From: Acholeplasmatales bacterium
GTDB taxonomy: Bacteria; Bacillota_I; Bacilli_A; Acholeplasmatales; JAEDCM01
NCBI GenBank assembly: GCA_017961685.1
Contig: JAGCWW010000043.1
Location: 62,001 to 126,000 of the forward strand
DNA: 64,000 nucleotides
Direction of reading: 5' to 3'
Part shown: positions 32,073 to 42,674 of the stretch, piece by piece
How the letters are laid out: each line of letters begins with the position of its first letter
Position numbering within the stretch: the stretch's first letter is position 1
Notes under the pieces: model-generated
Seen by the model: only the letters and a program-made list of their open reading frames with translations
Database searches by the model: none
Told to the model about the DNA's origin: nothing
Made by a program: the position numbers and the translations under genes

Positions 32073-33289
32073 TGGCAGATAGTTTAACTGATGTATTAAA
32101 AAAGATAAAGAAATAGTATGGAGATTCTGTAGTTAAAGTTGGGGTAGATGCATTAGAATTAGATGGCGTATTATCTCTTGGATCTCCATCATTTGATTTT
32201 TGTGTCTATGGAGGAGTTCCAGAAGGCAGAATCATTGAATTAAGTGGTCAGGAAGGTTCTGGTAAAACTACTACGGCATTTTTAATTGCTGCTTCTTATC
32301 AACGTAAGGAATTAGAAAGACATCCTATCGGAGTTGAGTGGACAGACAATACTGGAATTATCAGAAACGGTCCAAGATCTATTATTTTATTGGATAACGA
32401 AGGTACTGCCGATCCAGTTTGGGCCGCTAAACTTGGATATAATATGAACGAAGATGCAGAAGTTCCTACTATAATTATTAGACCAGAAGCACAATCAGCG
32501 GAAGAAATTTTTGATATGGCGTTGAATATGCTTAAAACCGGAGAAGTTGGTCTTTTAATTTTTGATAGTATTGCTACTCTTGTTCCTCAGTAGATTGCTG
32601 ACGAATCAATGGAAAAGCAGTAGATGGGTGGTATTGCAAAAGCACTAACTAGATTTGCAAATACGGCTATTGGTTTACTTAGAAAATATAAAGCAACTTT
32701 AGTTGCCATTAATCAAGTTAGAGATAATATGACGGGATATGGAGATGCTTTAACTACTCCTGGTGGACGTTCATGGAAGCATGCTTGTTCAATGCGCCTT
32801 ATGTTTAAGCGCGGGGAGTTCTTTGATGAAGATGGAAATACTTTAACCAAATCAGCTCAATCTCCTGCAGGTCATGTTATTGAAGTTTATGTATTAAAAA
32901 CTAAAGTATGTAAATGGGATAGAAAACTTGGATATCTTCATTTGAATTATACCAAAGGGGTAGATGTAATTCAGGATACTATTGATGTAGCTACTCATCT
33001 TGGTTTTATTGATAATTCGGTTCAGGGTTCATTTAAATTGATTGATCCTGATACAGGAGAATTAATTTGTGATGAAAATGGAGAACCTATTAAGATACGT
33101 GGTAAAAGAAATGTTGGAATCTATTTCAAAGATCATATGGATATTTGGAGATAGATTTATGATAAATGCTATGAGAAATTAAGTAAAAAAGAAGAAGATA
33201 ATATTATTAGCTTCGAACAAATGCTTAATATAGATTTAAATGATAAATTAGGAATTGATATTGAAGAATCTAATTTGGAGGAATTATAA
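32072..33289 (+). CDS. recA: RecA-family recombinase, 405 aa
   Basis: Walker A GQEGSGKTT with Lys65; VPEGRIIELSG before it; Walker B GLLIFDSIATLVPQ; loop L2 region LVAINQVRDNMTGYGDALTTPGGRSWKHACSMR. TAGs at 32114, 32591, 32621 and 33152 join segments that would otherwise be three pieces. It is closer to bacterial RecA than to T4 UvsX in motif order. The C-terminal 60 residues are acidic and may interact with SSB or other partners. Confidence 0.92.
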
Positions 33290-33519
33290 TGAGTTTATTT
33301 GAAATGTTTATGGACTTAGATCTTTGCATTAATCGAGAAGTTGTAATTTGGGGTATTGATGATGATAAGGAAGATTGGGAAGAATTATATAGTGGTCCAG
33401 TATATGATGTACCTCTTTGGGTTTTGATTCAGCCATTTATTTCAATGTTTATCGCTGATGATGATCCTGATATTCTTCATTTTTCAGTAGAGTTTGATTT
33501 GCCCGATGACGAAGAATAA
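33289..33519 (+). CDS. Small acidic hypothetical protein, 76 aa
   Basis: Starts on the last base of recA TAA. Acidic at both the middle and end (DDDKEDWEE, DLPDDEE), hydrophobic centre PLWVLIQPFISMFI. No TAG. Function unknown; the junction with recA suggests co-translation. Confidence 0.55.
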   Translation: MSLFEMFMDLDLCINREVVIWGIDDDKEDWEELYSGPVYDVPLWVLIQPFISMFIADDDPDILHFSVEFDLPDDEE

Positions 33520-33865
33520 GACATCTACGAGATTTGCATCAGAAACACAAGAACAAAGAATCGCTAAAAAATTTGAAGGTAATGTACAATTAAATTCAGG
33601 AGCTGGTAAGTTTTCAAAGGGAGATGTAATTATACCAGATATTGGTATGTAGATTGAATGTAAAACTTCTATGACTCCAAAAGAATCATTTTCAATAAAA
33701 AAGGAGTGGCTAGAGAAATAGGTTTAGGAATCTTTTGCTATGAGATATTCTAATCATTCTCTAGCCTTTAATTTTTATTTTGAAGATAAGAAGGATTATT
33801 ATATTATTGATGATAAACTGATGCAATTTCTTATTGAAAAATTAAGAGAAGAAAATAATAGTTGA
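33506..33865 (+). CDS. PD-(D/E)XK nuclease, Hjc/VRR-NUC-like, 119 aa
   Basis: ATG 33506 lies within the previous gene's last codons. Motifs: QEQRIAKKFEG, SGAGKFSKGDVII with the metal Asp, and MQIECKTSMT with the E-x-K pair, then SIKKEWLEKQVQES. This arrangement fits small junction-resolving or endonuclease folds seen near phage recombination genes. Three TAGs, one of them forming the Gln before the catalytic Glu strand. The last codons AAT-AGT-TGA form the -35 region of the next promoter. Confidence 0.7.
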
Positions 33866-33890
33866 TTATTTTCAAAAAATACTATATAAT
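33859..33890 (+). promoter_or_regulatory. Promoter of TAGTTGA family, for the HD/clamp-loader/SbcCD operon
   Basis: TAG-TTGATT, 17-nt spacer, TATAAT (33885-33890), overlapping the stop of the nuclease gene. Confidence 0.8.
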
Positions 33891-33920
33891 ATATTATGAA
33901 TAAAAATAAGGAGAATCATG

Positions 33921-34550
33921 ATGAATATTATAGATAAGGTAGAAAAAAATAAATAGGAATATATTTCTGCAATTAATTTAATCACTCGGCCTTTTAATAA
34001 AGAAGAATTAATTAAGATGTTGGAAGAAACTGATTTCTTTAAAGCACCAGCAAGTAGATCTTATCATAATTCATATGAAGGTGGATTATGTGAACATAGT
34101 TTAAATGTTTGGAAAAGATTAGTAGATTTAAATAATATGATGGAAACTAATCTTGATAATAATAGTATGGCAATTGTTGCATTATGTCATGATTATGCAA
34201 AGATTAATTATTATAAACTTGGTTATAGAAATGAAAAGATTTATAGTGAAAGTGGAAGTAAATCCGATAGTCTTGGAAAGTATGATTGGGTATCTGTATC
34301 AACGTACATTATAAGAGACGTAAAAGATAGATTTATTTATGGAAATCATGAAGCAACTTCGGAAGCTATTGCTAGAATGTATATACCTCTAACTTTAGAA
34401 GAATCCGCAGCTATTTTAAATCATCATGCAGGTATGAGCTCTGATAGTGCAAAGAATAATATTGGAGAAGTATATGGAAGAAACACTTTAGCATTAATGC
34501 TACATTTAGCAGATATGCTTTGTGCTTTCGTAGATGAAAGCCGTGAATAA
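33921..34550 (+). CDS. HD-domain phosphohydrolase, 209 aa
   Basis: Start at 33921 rather than the adjacent ATG 33918, because AAGGAG then has 7-nt spacing. Metal ligands: SYHNSYEGGLCEHS (His), ALCHDYAKI with His90-Asp91, and LNHHAGMSS. This is the HD fold that removes phosphates from nucleotides or cuts cyclic nucleotides. One TAG at codon 12. Substrate unknown; dNTP or (p)ppGpp-type substrates are possible in a replication operon. Confidence 0.8.
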
Positions 34551-34845
34551 AGATATAATCGAAATATTAAAGCAATGTAAAGTAGCAACTATTCCAGATA
34601 ATATAAATGAAGTATCAAAAATTGCTATTCCAAAAACTAAATAGATAGAATTTGAATTGAATAGTTGCTACTCCATTTCTATAAATCATGATAAATTAGT
34701 TGATTTTGATGTGCAATTCCCAAATAATATATCTAACTTGGATATAGAATTACTTGATATGAATAATATGTTTATTAAAGTGTTTTCGCCTTTATGGGAA
34801 GGTTGGCTCCCTAAAAGTTGTATTACGATAATTAGAAAATTATGA
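34534..34845 (+). CDS. Hypothetical protein, 103 aa
   Basis: The ATG lies 17 bp inside the HD gene in another frame; a GTG at 34543 is an alternative start. One TAG at 34642 is read through. No motif recognised; alternation of Ile, Asn and Asp suggests a small beta-rich domain. A weak promoter-like match (TAG-TTGATT-N17-AATAAT, 34697-34728) is inside it, upstream of the clamp loader. Function unknown. Confidence 0.5.
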
Positions 34846-34852
34846 GGTAGAT

Positions 34853-35869
34853 ATGATAAGTTTAAGCGTTAAATATAGACCTACAAAATTTAATGACGTA
34901 AGTAGTCAAACATCAATCATAAGAATTCTTTCTAGACAAATTGATACTAATACTTTTAAAAATTCGTATTTATTTTGTGGTAGTAGTGGTTGTGGTAAAA
35001 CGACTATCGCCAGGATATTAGCAAACGAAATAAATAAGCATCAAGGGAATCCAATAGAGATTGATGCTGCTAGTAATAATGGCGTAGATAATGTAAAACA
35101 AATTATTAAATCGGCATCAGAAAGAAGTTTAGATAGCGAATATAAAATTTATATAATTGATGAATGTCATGCATTAACCAGTCAAGCTTGGCAAGCATTT
35201 TTGAAATGTATTGAGGAGCCTCCAAAATATACAGTATTCATTTTTTGCACTACTGAGAAAAATAAAGTTCCAGATACTATTAAGAATAGATGTCAAGTAT
35301 TCAATTTTAATAGAATACCTTCTGAATTAATAAGATTACGTTTGGAATATATTTGTAAACAAGAAGGATTTCTGAATTATGAAGATGCTTGTGATTATAT
35401 AAGTAGAATATGTAAAAATCAAATGAGAGATGGTATATCTCTTTTAGAGCAATGCGCTGCATATGATATTAATCTTAATATTGAAAACGTATTAAAAGTT
35501 CTTGGATCGTATTCATATACCGTTTACTTTAAATTAATAAATAGTTTAATTGATGGTAATCTGGATTCTATCGTTAATATTATAAATACTATATATAATG
35601 ATGGAATTGATTTAAAATTATTCGTAGATCAATTTTTATCATTTATTCTTGATATATCAAAATATATTATTTGTAATAATTTAACCGTTACTAAATTTCC
35701 AAGTAATCAATTAGAGGAAATTAAGAAAGCAACTAATTTCGAGAATCCTTTACAATATTATCAGTATATTATGAATAAGTTAATAATATTAAAAAATGAT
35801 ATTAAGAATGATACTGATATTAAATCTACCGTAGATGTATATTTTATTCAGATGGGGAGTTATCAATGA
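34853..35869 (+). CDS. dnaX: Clamp loader ATPase subunit, DnaX (gamma/tau)-like, 338 aa
   Basis: YRPTKFNDVSSQ is the DnaX N-terminal signature; Walker A CGSSGCGKTT with Lys49; EIDAASNNGVDNVK; Walker B YIIDECHALT; sensor IEEPPKYTVFIFCTTEKNK and the NRCQVF arginine finger. The Cys cluster of bacterial gamma is reduced, with no clear four-Cys zinc site. No tau-like extension. No TAG. It hydrolyses ATP to place the beta clamp on primed DNA. Its end overlaps the next gene by 4 bp. Confidence 0.9.
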   Translation: MISLSVKYRPTKFNDVSSQTSIIRILSRQIDTNTFKNSYLFCGSSGCGKTTIARILANEINKHQGNPIEIDAASNNGVDNVKQIIKSASERSLDSEYKIYIIDECHALTSQAWQAFLKCIEEPPKYTVFIFCTTEKNKVPDTIKNRCQVFNFNRIPSELIRLRLEYICKQEGFLNYEDACDYISRICKNQMRDGISLLEQCAAYDINLNIENVLKVLGSYSYTVYFKLINSLIDGNLDSIVNIINTIYNDGIDLKLFVDQFLSFILDISKYIICNNLTVTKFPSNQLEEIKKATNFENPLQYYQYIMNKLIILKNDIKNDTDIKSTVDVYFIQMGSYQ

Positions 35870-36651
35870 TTAGAGGGCAAGAAAGATTATGTACTGAGAT
35901 CACTAGATTTTCTTTAAATGATTTTCCACATTCTGTTTTAATAGTAGGTCCACAAGGATCTGGTAAAAGTTTACTTATTGAATTTATTGCAGAACATCTA
36001 GGATTGCAAACAGAATTTCTTAATGATGTGTCGTTTGATTCTTTAACTGAAATATATTTAAGAACAGAGCCGATTATTTATGTTCTTGATAATATGAGCA
36101 TTAAAATTCAGAATCAAATATTGAAGTTTTTAGAGGAGCCCCCTAGAAATTCTTTTATTATTATAACTGCAAGAAGATTAGGACAATATCTAACAACTAT
36201 TGAAAATAGATGTAGAATCTGGCAATTAGACGTTTATGACAATAATATATTAAATAAATTTAATGAAAGCGGTAATCCATTAATTATTGAAATTTCTAAG
36301 ACTCCGGGTGATGTTATTAATTTTAATAAATCTAATTTCTCTGAAGTGGTTGAATTAGCTAATAAAATTTTAGATAAGATTTCGGTAGCATCTTATGGTA
36401 ATATATTTAATATAATCGATACCTTAAAATCTGATAAGTTAAATATAGAAATTGAATTGTTTGTACGAGTATTAAGATACTTGGTACATAAACATATATT
36501 TATTACTCCATCTGATAATACCTGGTATGATATTTATATGTCAACTTGTATCCTATCATTGAATTTTACTATTCCACATATAGATAAGATACAATTATTT
36601 GAAAATTATTTAATGAAATTGAAGGAATATTATGCAAATAGACGAAGTTAA
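35866..36651 (+). CDS. holB: Clamp loader delta-prime (HolB)-like subunit, 261 aa
   Basis: Opens with IRGQERLCTEITRF and HSVLIVGPQGSGKS (Lys34), then the sensor FLEEPPRNSFIIITARR and an ENRCRIW arginine finger. Unlike typical delta-prime, its P-loop looks intact. Order DnaX, delta-prime, delta with overlaps implies a stoichiometric complex. No TAG. The assignment to delta-prime versus a second gamma rests on order and length. Confidence 0.75.
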   Translation: MIRGQERLCTEITRFSLNDFPHSVLIVGPQGSGKSLLIEFIAEHLGLQTEFLNDVSFDSLTEIYLRTEPIIYVLDNMSIKIQNQILKFLEEPPRNSFIIITARRLGQYLTTIENRCRIWQLDVYDNNILNKFNESGNPLIIEISKTPGDVINFNKSNFSEVVELANKILDKISVASYGNIFNIIDTLKSDKLNIEIELFVRVLRYLVHKHIFITPSDNTWYDIYMSTCILSLNFTIPHIDKIQLFENYLMKLKEYYANRRS

Positions 36652-37540
36652 ATACATAATTGAAAATAAAAAGTATTCAGGACAAGTACTTATTTTTCAG
36701 TATTCCGATACTAAATTCATTGTTAAACAATATATAGAAAAATTAGTTCTAGATTTTAATCTTGAACTGAGTTATAATGATGAAATTGACGATAAAATTA
36801 TTACTGGAATTTCATTGTTTGGAGATGTGAATGATAACATTCTTAGGGTATATGATATTAATGAATTTGATTATAGTGGTACTATCCTAAACGAAAAGAA
36901 TTTAATTATTCTTTGTAAAAAAATTAATGAAGGATTAAAAAAGATATATGCAGATAATATAATCATTGTACCAAAATTAGAAGATTGGCAAATTAAAGAT
37001 TTTGTTTATTCGGTAGGGGATGGTATTCCTGAATCCGATCTCGATAAATTAATTGAGTTATGCGATAGTAATATTTATAGATTAACTCAAGAATTAGATA
37101 AGATGTTAATTTTTCCGAATTCTTTAAAACAGAATATCTTTAAAGAATTTTATAAAGATGGAGTATTTAATGATTTGTCTGATGCGACAATTTTTGATTT
37201 CTGTAGTAGTATCATAAAGAAGGATATAACAAAGTTAACTTATATCTATTCTCAATTAGATAGAATGGATGTAAATCCTTTGGGGTTTGTAAGTATTCTA
37301 TATCAAAATATCAAAGACATTATTAAGATACAGCTTGGAGTTAAACCTACTCCAGAAAGTACAGGTATTGCAAAGAATAAGTTTTATGCAATCAAGTATA
37401 ATAATTTAAATAAGTTCAACACAAAACAATTAATTCAAATATTTGAGTTATTAACAGATATAGATAAACAAGTTAAATTAGGACAATTAGATGTAGATAA
37501 TATTATAGATTATGTAATTGTTTCTATATTTGCTTTTTGA
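36632..37540 (+). CDS. holA: Clamp loader delta (HolA)-like subunit, 302 aa
   Basis: Overlaps the previous gene by 20 bp. Fold pattern of HolA: LIFQYSDTKFIVKQYIEKLV start, SLFGDVNDNILRVYDIN (the clamp-opening finger region), LIILCKKINEG, then helical C-terminal domain with ITKLTYIYSQLDRMDVNPLGFVSILYQNIKDIIKI, the typical delta collar segment. No nucleotide-binding motif, as expected. No TAG. Confidence 0.78.
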   Translation: MQIDEVKYIIENKKYSGQVLIFQYSDTKFIVKQYIEKLVLDFNLELSYNDEIDDKIITGISLFGDVNDNILRVYDINEFDYSGTILNEKNLIILCKKINEGLKKIYADNIIIVPKLEDWQIKDFVYSVGDGIPESDLDKLIELCDSNIYRLTQELDKMLIFPNSLKQNIFKEFYKDGVFNDLSDATIFDFCSSIIKKDITKLTYIYSQLDRMDVNPLGFVSILYQNIKDIIKIQLGVKPTPESTGIAKNKFYAIKYNNLNKFNTKQLIQIFELLTDIDKQVKLGQLDVDNIIDYVIVSIFAF

Positions 37541-37549
37541 GGTGTATAA

Positions 37550-38575
37550 ATGAAAATTGGTATTGTTGGAGACATTCATTACTGTATGAATTCTTCTTTA
37601 ATTAGATTACGTGGTAAGAAATATTCTTTGCGTATTGAAAATTGTATAAAATCTATAAATTGGGCAGAACAATATTTCCATCAACGTGGAGTAGATTTCG
37701 AGGTTTATTTAGGCGATTTTTTTGATTAGTCAAAGATAGTAGCAGAAGAGATAACTGCCTTAAATGATATAGAATTCAATGCAACGTAGAAGTATTTCTT
37801 AGTGGGAAATCACGAGATGGCAAGATCTGACCTTGTTGTCAGTTCTGCTCATGTGTTTGAAGGTTGGAATAATATTTCAGTTATTGATAAACCTTTATAT
37901 ACAGTAACACCAGAGAAACATGATATAGTATATCTTCCTTATATCTTATAGAGCGATAGAAAACCATTGGTTGAATATCTAGGTAATTCTTCCAAAGGAA
38001 AAATTGTGTTTAGTCATAATGATATTGCTGGAATGAATCTTGGTCACTTTACCTCTAAAGATGGATTTAGTATAGATGAGATAAATGATAATTGTGTATT
38101 ATTTATCAATGGACATTTACATAATTCTTCTTGGGTAGGAAGAAAATATAAAATTTATAATGCAGGAAATTTAACGGGATAGAATTTTAGCGAAGATGCT
38201 TTTGAATATGGACATAATATATATATTCTTGATACTGAAACATTAAAGATGGAATACGCATCTAATCCATATGCATTTAATTTTTATAAAATAAATGATA
38301 TTAATCTATTATCAAGATTAAAAGATAATGCCGTATTAACCATAAAATGTAAGGATACTGAATATGAAGATTGGAAGAAAGCATTAGAAGAATATAAGAA
38401 TAGAATAGTTACATATAGAATAATCGTAGAACATTCTAAGCTATCAAATAATACAATTGAAGATAATGTAAAGCAATTATCATTAGATCATTTATCGGAA
38501 TTTAAAAAATATATACTTGAATAGTTGGGGACAAGTGATATAGTAACTACTGAATTAGAGGAATTATGTAAATGA
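37550..38575 (+). CDS. sbcD: SbcD/gp47-like exonuclease subunit, 341 aa
   Basis: Calcineurin-type metal sites: GDIHY at residues 8-12, LGDFFD, VGNHEMA, FSHNDI and FINGHLHNS. Four or more TAGs, including one in the FFDQSK segment and one in INAGNLTGQNF, where the family has Gln or related polar residues. With SbcC it forms the nuclease/ATPase that trims DNA ends and hairpins for recombination and origin clearing. TGA overlaps the sbcC start. Confidence 0.88.
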
Positions 38576-40446
38576 ATATAAATTTCCATAAAATTACGCT
38601 TAAGAATTTTTTAAGTTTTAAAAATGCGGAATTAAGATTAGATATTCCGGGGTATATTACGGTTAAAGGATATAATAATAATAAGTCTGATTTATCTTCA
38701 AGCAACGGATCAGGAAAAAGTGCATTATTTGATAGTATATTTTGGGTATTAACGGGGGAAACTATTCGTGGTGGTAAAGATGTAGTAAATAAGTTTTCCA
38801 AAGGTGGAACAGCAGTAACCATTGAATTTAGTAAAGACGATGATGAATATATAATTTTAAGAACAAAAGATGATGAAATATATAAATCAACGCTTAAAAT
38901 ATATAAGAATAATAAAGATATATCTGGTAAAGGTTTAAGAGACTCTGAAAAAATTCTGCAAGAAGAATTACCGGATTTAACTAGTACTTTATTGACTTCA
39001 GTTATTATATTTGGACAAGGATTACCCCAAAGATTTTCAAATAATACTCCTTCAGGCAGAAAAGAAATTTTAGAGCAATTAGCAAAAGCTGATTTCATGA
39101 TTGAAGATTTAAAAGGAAGAATGTCCAACAGAAAAGCAACCATAAATGAAAAACTTGAAGAACATAAAAATAAAAGCATTGAGCTTCAAACGAAATCTAA
39201 TATGTTATATTAGATGATAAATAAAAATGAAGAGCAACTTAATGTTTATGATTAGATGGATTTAAATTCCTTGCAGAATGATATTGATTAGCTGAAGCAA
39301 TAGCAAAAAGATTATGAAACCATGATTCTTGTATATCAAGGTAAATATGATTCAGCTTATAATTAGTTTCAAACTATTAATAGAGATAGAGATAAATTAT
39401 AGTTTGAATACGATACTGCGCTTGATGAATTAAGAACATAGTATGATTAGAAATTATCTCCTCTGCATATTACTATTATTGGATTAGAAGCAGAGATTAG
39501 AACCTTAAAAGCAGAAAAGAAAAAGCTGGATTCTATTAGCGATATTTGTCCTACATGTAAATAGAAGTTACCTGATGTTCATAAGATTGATACTTCTTAT
39601 ATTGAAGACGAAATAGATTAGAAAACTTATAGTTTAAATGTAAATTAGGAACTTATAAATAAATATACTCTTGAAAAATAGAATAAAGAAAATAATTTAA
39701 GAGATAAGTATAAACCTGAATATGATTCTTTAACGAATAAAATTATTGAATACGAAGATTTATCTTTCTAGTATGCGGATAAAATTGATTCGGTAAAAAA
39801 AGACCAAAGAGAAATCGAAAAATAGATTTCGTAGATTCAAGCTAAAATAGATTCCTACGAATCCATTAAGCAAAATTTAATAAATCAAATACAAGAATAT
39901 CAAAATGAATTAGAAGATATAAATAAAAATTTACTGTATATAAATAATAATAAGGAATAGTATGAAAAACATTATGATATATTGCAGTAGATTAATACAA
40001 TTTTGACTCGTGATTTTAGAAGTTATCTTTTATAGAATGTTATTCAATATATTGATATGAGATGTAAATATTATTGTAATATTGTATTTAATACTTCATT
40101 AATAGAATTTATCATTGATGGAAATAAGATTTCTATTTCGTATGATGGTAAAGAATACGAATTATTAAGCGGTGGAGAAAAACAAAAACTTGATATTATT
40201 ATTCAATTATCTATAAGAGATATGCTTTGTAAGTATTTGAATTTCTCTTGTAATATTCTTATATTAGATGAAATTCTTGATAATCTTGATGATATTGGAA
40301 GTAATAAAATTATTGATTTATTATCTTCAGAATTGAATGATGTTAGCAGTGTCTTTGTAATAAGTCATAGAAGTGATTTTACTATTCCTTGCGATAATGA
40401 AATTAACATTATTAAAGGAGAAGATAAAATAAGTATCATATTATGA
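38572..40446 (+). CDS. sbcC: SbcC/gp46-like SMC-type ATPase subunit, 624 aa
   Basis: N-lobe: FLSFKNAELRLD, SSNGSGKSALFDSIFWVLTG; middle coiled coil with zinc hook CPTC at Cys326/Cys329; C-lobe: LLSGGEKQKLDIIIQLSIRD, NILILDEILDNLDDIG. The coiled coil holds most of the about 25 TAGs, giving a Gln-rich helix typical of such proteins. It is shorter than E. coli SbcC, close to phage gp46. Works with the preceding gene. Confidence 0.92.
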
Positions 40447-41324
40447 TTTATATTAAACCAAAAAATGTTACGTATACATAGATGGCAATATTCATTGATG
40501 AACATGCATATGACGAAGATGCCTCAAACGAATAGAATAATTTAATTTTTGAATATTTATTTCATCTAGTAGAAATGTTAGCGTATAAAGCAAAATTCTT
40601 TTAGAAGTATTAGTATTATGAGGATTTTGCATTATACGTTGCATCCTCAGTGTATTTAAGATTAAAGAATCCTCGACAGTTTAAATATGATGAAAATGGA
40701 TAGCCAAAACTAAAAAGAATAAAGAGTATTTTAAATTATATAAAAACAATTTTATATCCAAAGAAAGTTGATTTTGAACAAGAACATTATGATTAGACAT
40801 TTTCAAGAGCCGAAGATACCGAATTAAATTCAGATGTAGGAATTGGATATAGTTTTGCTGATTCATTAATTGATTCATTAGATGAATTAAGTAAAGTTAA
40901 TTTTAAATTATGCTTAAAGGATTTGACTAATACAATTAAATCTTATATTTATAGTTTACCCTTTAAAGAAGATAAGGTTTTCATAAATAATTTATATTTA
41001 AGTTGTTTATTAACGTTTTTATCCTCTATAACACCAAAAGCATCTGATCTTGAAAGGATTTCTAAATTAAAATTGGCGTCACATAGAGATGTTGAAATTG
41101 ATGAATTATTGTCAGATAGTTTTACGGTTGATGATGTAATAGTATTTCATTTAGACACTAAATATAGAAAATATATCTACTTATTAACCAAAAAAGTCAA
41201 GCATTTAATTGCAAATGATTTATCATTGATTTTAAATGATGAATTAGGAAGCGAAAGTGTTTTGAAGTCTGTTTTAGTACGTGATATAATGGATAAAGGA
41301 ATAGCGAAGGAGGATGAAGAATGA
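40443..41324 (+). CDS. Helical protein of unknown function, 293 aa
   Basis: ATG overlaps the sbcC TGA by 4 bp. Segments FALYVASSVYLRLKNPRQ, PKLKRIKSILNYIKTILYPK and FLSSITPKASDLERI are mostly helical with basic patches. The organisation vaguely recalls sigma-region-2-like or virion-associated phage proteins, but I find no decisive motif. Seven or more TAGs, mostly in the first half. It heads a run of five unknown overlapping genes before the phosphoesterase. Confidence 0.55.
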
Positions 41325-41707
41325 GTAGGACTAATCAAGAGATTTTATCAGTAAAAGAATTAGATATATATTCACTGATATTATTTGCATTATTTAAACT
41401 TCGTGATATTCCAGATTATCTAGTATTGAGTGAACTTGTATATATTCTTGATAAGGACAGTTTGCTGAAACTCTGTGAATACTTTGGTGGTACCACAATT
41501 CATATTCCAACAATTGATGAATTAGAGTCAATATTATATTCATTATTATTATATTAGTATGTAGACATTGAGCATATGGATTATGATAAAGCGATAGATT
41601 TACTTGGTTAGAAGTCATCAAAATTACGAAAAATAAAATCAGATTATGTGAAGTTGCAAAGCGTTTTGTCCAATTATTCATTTGGTAAAGGTTCAAAGAA
41701 TGAATGA
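41321..41707 (+). CDS. Unknown protein with FGGTTIHIP motif, 128 aa
   Basis: AAGGAGGATGAAGA precedes the ATG. YFGGTTIHIPTIDELESIL resembles the FGG-x-x-x-IP segment of Mor/C-type phage transcription activators, though the rest is not clearly related. TAGs at 41555 and 41609. It overlaps both neighbours. A DNA-binding role is a guess from that one motif. Confidence 0.5.
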
Positions 41708-41912
41708 AGAAATGATACGTGATATGATAGATTGTTTATAGAATTATAAACATGATAAAACTCAGTTAATGTAGAAATATATATAGAACAGATTGGATTA
41801 GAATTTAATTCAATATTATAGAAAATTATAGCAAAGTGTGGACTTCCTATCAAGAAAAGATAGTAAAAAAGTAATAAAGAAATTAAATCGGGTTGATAAA
41901 AATGATAAATGA
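41700..41912 (+). CDS. Small helical protein, 70 aa
   Basis: Too broken by TAG to be seen with the standard code: six TAGs in 70 codons, ending TGA 41910. Basic helical protein (RKDSKKVIKKLNRVDK at the end). Start overlaps the previous gene by 8 bp and the end overlaps the next by 11 bp. Function unknown. Confidence 0.55.
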
Positions 41913-42219
41913 TTTAGCTAAAATTACAACTATTCCTGTATTCAGTTTAAAGAAATTATGTACTAATATGATTTTATGTATTTGTCATAGAGTATTAGAA
42001 AATTATTTTAATAAAGAAACTGAAACTACAGCAGATATTGGCATTGGTAAATTAAATATATCTATCTAGGAAGATGAAATTCTATATAAATTCATACCTT
42101 CATATAAATTTGAGCAATCCTTAATTGACACAATAAATACTAAGCAAAGTCCATTAGTTACAAAAGCAGAAGATATATTAGTAGCAAAAGTAACTAATAC
42201 ATATAAGGAATTACTATAA
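41902..42219 (+). CDS. Hypothetical protein, 105 aa
   Basis: ATG 41902, one TAG (42067), TAA 42217. Contains LKKLCTNMILCICHRVLENYF and a GIGKLNISIQEDEILYKFIPS strand-turn-strand. No motif recognised. It overlaps neighbours by 11 and 1 bp, so expression is coupled in this block. Confidence 0.55.
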
Positions 42220-42674
42220 TGGATGATTTTGATATTTTATCAGCTGAACAACAATTACAATTAAGAGATGCTAATGATAAGGAAGATATAGAATAGATAT
42301 TAAATATATTTAATTTAAATTTAAAGAAGAAAGAATTACTAAGATTAAGTAAACTTAGCGATTTACAAGATTCAATTACGGATCAAGTAGAACAACGTCT
42401 AAATAGACATGCAGATGAATTTAGTAATAGAGATTTAATTGATTATTTTAAGGCATTTTAGGATACTATTACAAAGACTAATAAATCTGCGGATGAAATA
42501 CCAGTAGTTTAGATTACTTAGAATTAGTTAAATATAAATGTTTAGCCTGAATTTAATCAGGACGAACGTCAAAGAATTTTAAATACAGTTAGACAGATTA
42601 TAGCTCAATCTAATAAAGAGAATTAGATAGTTAATGATGATTAGCTGGAGGTAATTAATGAAGCAAACATTTAA
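42219..42674 (+). CDS. Helical Gln-rich hypothetical protein, 151 aa
   Basis: Eight TAGs, several in a Gln/Asn-rich segment (VQITQNQLNINVQPEF) near residue 105; not visible as a gene under the standard code. N-terminal two thirds helical and charged (DQVEQRLNRHADEFSNRDLI). The C-terminus QDERQRILNTVRQIIAQ is again helical. Function unknown; overlaps the phosphoesterase start by 17 bp. Confidence 0.6.

Noticed and set aside
33708..33766. 10-bp hairpin GGCTAGAGAA/TTCTCTAGCC followed by T-rich sequence
   Set aside because: Inside the nuclease coding region with a 39-nt loop; not convincing as a terminator.
34697..34728. TAG-TTGATT-N17-AATAAT before the clamp loader
   Set aside because: The -10 box is imperfect and intragenic. 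Kept only as a note in the gene entry.
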